Shown: piece after piece, positions 61,002 through 64,000 of the stretch
How positions within the stretch are numbered: the first letter of the stretch is position 1
Layout: the number at the start of each line of letters is the position of its first letter
Assembly (NCBI RefSeq): GCF_001941965.1
Contig: NZ_MKZO01000007.1
Location: 1 to 64,000, forward strand
Source of the DNA: Pseudomonas putida
Lineage (GTDB): Bacteria; Pseudomonadota; Gammaproteobacteria; Pseudomonadales; Pseudomonadaceae
Length of the DNA: 64,000 bases
Reading direction: 5' to 3'
Translations under genes and position numbers: made by a program
The notes under the pieces: generated by a model
What the model saw: the letters and a program-made list of their open reading frames with translations, nothing else
Told to the model about the DNA's origin: nothing
Database searches by the model: none

Positions 61002-62231
61002 TCAGGCGAGTCGGCGGGCGACCACGTCCAGCAGGACTTCGGCGCCCATCACCAGTTGCGCGTCATCGGTGTGCTCGCGGGGGTTGTGGCTGATGCCGCC
61101 ACGGCTGGGCACGAAGATCATCGCCGCCGGGGCGATACGGGCGATCATCTGTGCGTCGTGGCCGGCACCGGAGGTCATGCGCCGGTGGCTCAGGCCCAGG
61201 CGCACGGCGCTGGCTTCGATCTGGTCGGCCAGGGTGGCGTCGAAGATCACCGGTTCGAAACGCACCAGGCGCTCGCTGGAAATCTTCACGCCCTCCTCTG
61301 CGGCGATCCGCTCGAGGAAGTCGGCGAAACGCTGTTCGGCCTGTTGCAAGCGGGCTTCATCGGGGTCACGCAGGTCGACGGTGAACACCGCCTTGCGCGG
61401 AATCACGTTGATCACATTGGGCTCGAAGGCAATGCAGCCGGTGGTGGCCAGGGTGCTCCCGGCCTCGCGAGCGATGGCGCGAGCCTCGGCCACAGCGGCG
61501 CAGGCCACGTAGCCGGCGTCATGGCGCAGTCGGGTCGGCGTAGTGCCGGCATGGTTGGCATTGCCCTGCACCGTCACCTGCTGCCAGGAAATGCCCTGGA
61601 GGTTTTCCACCACGCCGATCTGGATGCCCTCGGCCTCGAGGATCGGGCCCTGCTCAATATGCAGCTCGAGGTATTCATGCGGCACGATGGCGCCGGGTTG
61701 CAGGTCGCCGGCATAACCGATGCGCGCCAGCTCGTCGCCCAGGCGGGTGCCGTCGGTGCCAAGGGTATCCAGCGCCACCTGCACCTCCAGGCCGCCGGCA
61801 TACACCAAGGAGCCCATCATGTCCGGCTGATAGCGCACGCCCTCCTCGTTGGTGAAGGCACCAACCGTGATCGGCCGCGCCGGCAGCACGCCGGCGTCAC
61901 GGTAGGCACGGATCACTGCGAGGCCGGCAAGCACGCCGTAGCAGCCATCGAGGGCGCCGGCATTGGTCACGGTGTCGATATGCGAGCCCATCATCAATGG
62001 CGCCAGATCTTCGCCGGAGGCGGCCGGCAAGGTGCCGAAGATATTGCCGATGCGGTCGATACGCACCTCCAGGTCCAGCGCCTTCATCCAGGCCACCACC
62101 TGGTCGCGCCCGGCCTTTTCGGCATCGGTCAGGGCGATGCGGGTGCGGCCGCCCTGCACCGGGTCGGCGCCCAGTTCGCCAAGGATGCGGATCTGCTCCA
62201 GCAGCAGCGCGCCGTCGAGTTGAAGGTTCAT
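61002..62231 (-). CDS. Zn-dependent N-carbamoyl-amino-acid/allantoate amidohydrolase-like (M20)
   Basis: The 409-residue hydrolase has the metal-ligand set of the carbamoylase/allantoate subgroup: His84 in GSHIDTV, Asp95 in GALDG and Glu129-Glu130 in FTNEEGVR. A later His lies in HIEQGPILEAEG. Such enzymes hydrolyse N-carbamoyl amino acids, beta-ureidopropionate or allantoate, releasing CO2 and ammonia. It is the first gene of the operon ending with the M20/APC pair and is divergent from an Lrp regulator. With the diaminopropionate lyase next, an N-carbamoyl-diaminopropionate is a plausible substrate. Confidence 0.9.
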   Translation of the reverse strand: MNLQLDGALLLEQIRILGELGADPVQGGRTRIALTDAEKAGRDQVVAWMKALDLEVRIDRIGNIFGTLPAASGEDLAPLMMGSHIDTVTNAGALDGCYGVLAGLAVIRAYRDAGVLPARPITVGAFTNEEGVRYQPDMMGSLVYAGGLEVQVALDTLGTDGTRLGDELARIGYAGDLQPGAIVPHEYLELHIEQGPILEAEGIQIGVVENLQGISWQQVTVQGNANHAGTTPTRLRHDAGYVACAAVAEARAIAREAGSTLATTGCIAFEPNVINVIPRKAVFTVDLRDPDEARLQQAEQRFADFLERIAAEEGVKISSERLVRFEPVIFDATLADQIEASAVRLGLSHRRMTSGAGHDAQMIARIAPAAMIFVPSRGGISHNPREHTDDAQLVMGAEVLLDVVARRLA

Positions 62232-62359
62232 CCAGGTACTCCAAGGGGTGTTCGTCGATGAGGTAAATGCTATTTCAATGCGATGGAGTTATTTCTTGAT
62301 CTTCGCCCCGGAAATGAATTTTTATTTCGCATTCGCCTTCACTCAGGAAATCCGCCGTC

Positions 62360-62821
62360 ATGAGTCTGGATCCGTTCGACCTCGCCCTGCTCGACGCCGT
62401 GCAGCAGGACGCCAACACCTCGCAGCAGGACCTCGGCGCCCGGGTCAATCTCTCCCCCGCAGCGGTCAATCGTCGCCTGAAGAAGCTCAATGCCGATGGC
62501 GTGGTGCGCAAGACCGTGTCGTTGGTGGACCCGGTAGCGGTGGGCTACGGCCTGACGGTGATCACCGAAGTGGAAGTCGAGAACGAACGCCTCGACCTGC
62601 TCGACGCCATGAAGCGCACCTTCCTCGCCTGCCCGCAGGTCCAGCAGTGCTACTACGTGGCCGGGGAATGCGACTTCGTGCTGATCATGGCGGTGCGCAA
62701 CATGGAGCAGTACACCGAGCTGACGCGGACGCTGTTCTTCGAAAGCAACAACGTCAAGCGCTTCAAGACCCTGGTGTCGATGAGCAATGTGAAGGTGGGG
62801 CTGGATGTACCGGTTGCCTAG
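62360..62821 (+). CDS. Lrp/AsnC family transcriptional regulator
   Basis: The 153-residue protein has an N-terminal winged helix (FDLALLDAVQQDANTSQQDL then VNLSPAAVNRRLKKLNADG) and an AsnC/RAM domain (QCYYVAGECDFVLIMAVRNM). It is divergent from the amidohydrolase/ammonia-lyase operon across 128 bases and likely activates it in response to the amino acid substrate. Its stop codon overlaps the stop of the convergent TauE/SafE gene within the tetranucleotide CTAG at 62818-62821. Confidence 0.92.
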   Translation: MSLDPFDLALLDAVQQDANTSQQDLGARVNLSPAAVNRRLKKLNADGVVRKTVSLVDPVAVGYGLTVITEVEVENERLDLLDAMKRTFLACPQVQQCYYVAGECDFVLIMAVRNMEQYTELTRTLFFESNNVKRFKTLVSMSNVKVGLDVPVA

Positions 62822-63561
62822 ATGAAGTGCGGCAGGGACTGGGCGATCAGCAGGATGCCGGCCAGTCCCAACAGCCCCAGGACCACGCGACGGAACGCGA
62901 CATCACTGAAATGCCGGTACAGGCGCACGCCAAGCAGGGTCGGCAGCAGCACGCTGAGAATCACCACGGGGAACAGACCCAGGGCCTCGGTGGTAATGGT
63001 CCCGGCCACCACGTAGGTCATCATCGTCAGCAGTTGCATGGCCAGGTTGAAGCCCTGGATCACCGAGCGCTGGGTATCCCGGTCCCAGCCCTTGAGCACC
63101 GCCCACAATGCCGTGGCCGGGCCGGTCAGGCCGCCGAGGCCGCCCATGACTCCACCAACCACACCCACTAGCGCATCCGCCCCGGCGCCGCCGCTGCGAA
63201 CGCGCGGCAAGCTGGACGAGAACAGCATCAGCGGGCACCACAGGGCCAGGACGATGCCCACCAGCAGGCGGAACAGCAGCGGGTCGATCTGGTGCAGCAG
63301 GAGGACGCCCACGGGCACGCCGATCAGGCCGCCGATCACCATGGGCAGCAAGTGCTCGCGTTTCAGGCCGCGGCGCAGGGTGCGGGCGGCGAGCAACTGG
63401 CCGGTGAGCGAGCCGCAGACCACCAGCGGGCCGGTCAGGGCTGGCGGTACGGCCCAGGCCCACAAGGCCATGGCCACCAGGCCGAAGTTGGAGCCGGACA
63501 GGCCCTGGACGAAGCCGGCCAGGATGGCGCCGAAGATGATGATGAGCCAGAGGGAGTCCAT
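62818..63561 (-). CDS. TauE/SafE family anion permease
   Basis: The 247-residue membrane protein has about eight segments in two repeats. It opens with IFGAILAGFVQGLSGSNFGL and has GGLIGVPVGVLLLHQIDP and GGVMGGLGGLTGPATALW, typical of TauE/SafE (sulfite, sulfoacetate or other anion exporters). The ATG at 63561 follows an AGGGAG-like context; the upstream open frame to 63708 enters REP DNA and is discarded. It converges on the Lrp gene. Confidence 0.9.
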   Translation of the reverse strand: MDSLWLIIIFGAILAGFVQGLSGSNFGLVAMALWAWAVPPALTGPLVVCGSLTGQLLAARTLRRGLKREHLLPMVIGGLIGVPVGVLLLHQIDPLLFRLLVGIVLALWCPLMLFSSSLPRVRSGGAGADALVGVVGGVMGGLGGLTGPATALWAVLKGWDRDTQRSVIQGFNLAMQLLTMMTYVVAGTITTEALGLFPVVILSVLLPTLLGVRLYRHFSDVAFRRVVLGLLGLAGILLIAQSLPHFI

Positions 63562-63669
63562 GGGTGCCCAAGAGGTGCAAAAGGACGGGAGGATAGGCTG
63601 TTGGGGGTGGGTAGAGGAAGGTCCAATCGAGGATTGTGTGAGGGGGCCAAATCGGTGCCTGGCTTTCGG

Positions 63670-63757
63670 GCCCCATCGCTGGCAAGCCAGCTCCCACAGG
63701 GTCAGCACAAAGCCCAGGACCTGCGCTGTACCTGTGGGAGCTGGCTTGCCAGCGATT
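63670..63757. repeat. REP pair, outward orientation
   Basis: CATCGCTGGCAAGCCAGC-TCCCACAGG and the inverse from CTGTGGGAGC at 63732 are separated by ~30 bases. It lies between the TauE/SafE gene and phnX. Confidence 0.85.
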
Positions 63758-63780
63758 GCTGTGGTGAATTCACCACAGCA
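63757..63780. terminator. 24-bp perfect palindrome after phnX
   Basis: Each half is TGCTGTGGTGAA and its exact inverse, with no spacer. It lies 18 bases beyond the phnX stop on the minus strand and abuts a REP. No T-run is seen, so it is either a processed 3' hairpin or a protein-binding palindrome. Confidence 0.5.
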
Positions 63781-63798
63781 ACTTCGGCCGGACCTTAC

Positions 63799-64000
63799 TT
63801 AAAAGCCCTGCGGCATCTCCCCCCGCGCCAGCCGGGCATTGATGTCCTCGATCACCGCCGGCAATTCGGCAATGGTGTCGATCAGGTAATGCGGCCGCGA
63901 GCCCTCGAACATCCGCCCGATCCGCGCCCGCTCGGCCTCCAGCTGGTCAGCCGGCAGCGCCTTGTACTGCTCATACGTCAGCCCCAGCGCATTCCCCGAG
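63799..64000 (-). CDS. phnX: Phosphonoacetaldehyde hydrolase, C-terminal end (partial)
   Basis: The minus strand encodes 66 residues up to a TAA at 63799-63801: [16 protein letters not shown], then [35 protein letters not shown] and the end GEMPQGF. This strongly resembles the C-terminus of PhnX, the HAD-family enzyme that splits phosphonoacetaldehyde into acetaldehyde and phosphate in 2-aminoethylphosphonate degradation. The catalytic N-terminal part lies outside the window. Confidence 0.85.
   Translation of the reverse strand, partial: SGNALGLTYEQYKALPADQLEAERARIGRMFEGSRPHYLIDTIAELPAVIEDINARLARGEMPQGF

Noticed and set aside
7249..63757. Repeated near-identical palindromes considered as a CRISPR array
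   Set aside because: The copies are dispersed as inverted pairs in separate intergenic regions, without regular spacers or cas genes; they are REP elements.

Overview
The window is high-GC gammaproteobacterial DNA, almost certainly a Pseudomonas of the fluorescens/putida type. The basis is the proteome style, the codon use, and the repeated palindromic REP elements (core GTGGGAGCTGGCTTGCC) that sit as inverted pairs in at least eleven intergenic spaces. I see no tRNA, rRNA, CRISPR array, insertion sequence or prophage. Both edges cut genes: an unidentified C-terminus at the left, and the C-terminus of a PhnX-like phosphonoacetaldehyde hydrolase at the right.

Layout. 1-1.3 kb: a gene end, a small Pseudomonas-type DUF protein whose reading frame runs into REP DNA, and REP debris. 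1.3-7.1 kb: DsbA-fold isomerase, SDR, TetR regulator, FAD monooxygenase, convergent sugar-efflux MFS, GNAT-like protein. 7.4-21.8 kb: a large divergent locus that looks devoted to organosulfur compounds. Leftward are an SsuD-like flavin monooxygenase and a complete TctB-TctA-TctC-type transporter. Rightward are a thiol dioxygenase, a four-domain rhodanese, a TonB receptor and a complete peptide-type ABC transporter. The central 240-bp promoter region carries three copies of ATAAGCTAA. 22-31 kb: periplasmic SodC, an Lrp regulator divergent from an acetylpolyamine-amidohydrolase-like deacetylase and an amino acid permease, a DUF3422 protein, a GabP-like permease, a MocR regulator, and an orphan FecR-domain protein.

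31-38 kb: a methyltransferase, then six tightly overlapping genes forming a stressosome-type module (RsbR-, RsbS- and RsbT-like proteins and an RsbX/SpoIIE-like phosphatase). This module is fused in one operon to a histidine kinase and a REC-PAS-HK-REC hybrid kinase, with no sigma factor. 37.8-39.4 kb: a compact two-gene cassette of an AAA15/ABC-type ATPase and a small PD-(D/E)XK-like nuclease, which reads like an uncharacterised defence system. 39.5-43.6 kb: a LysR regulator divergent from a YdiJ-type FAD/Fe-S dehydrogenase.

43.7-56.6 kb: a betaine/choline-type ABC transporter with a GlxA-family AraC regulator. It is followed by a GntR regulator with clear operator-like palindromes and a catabolic operon (amine-type FAD oxidase, MFS, DHDPS-family lyase, PuuC-like aldehyde dehydrogenase) plus an EamA exporter. 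56.7-62.8 kb: an M20 amidohydrolase, APC permease, diaminopropionate ammonia-lyase and N-carbamoyl-amino-acid-hydrolase-like enzyme under a divergent Lrp regulator, probably catabolism of an N-substituted amino acid. 62.8-64 kb: a TauE/SafE permease and the phnX end. Overall this is a metabolically versatile accessory region, rich in uptake systems, with two regulatory or defence modules of special interest.
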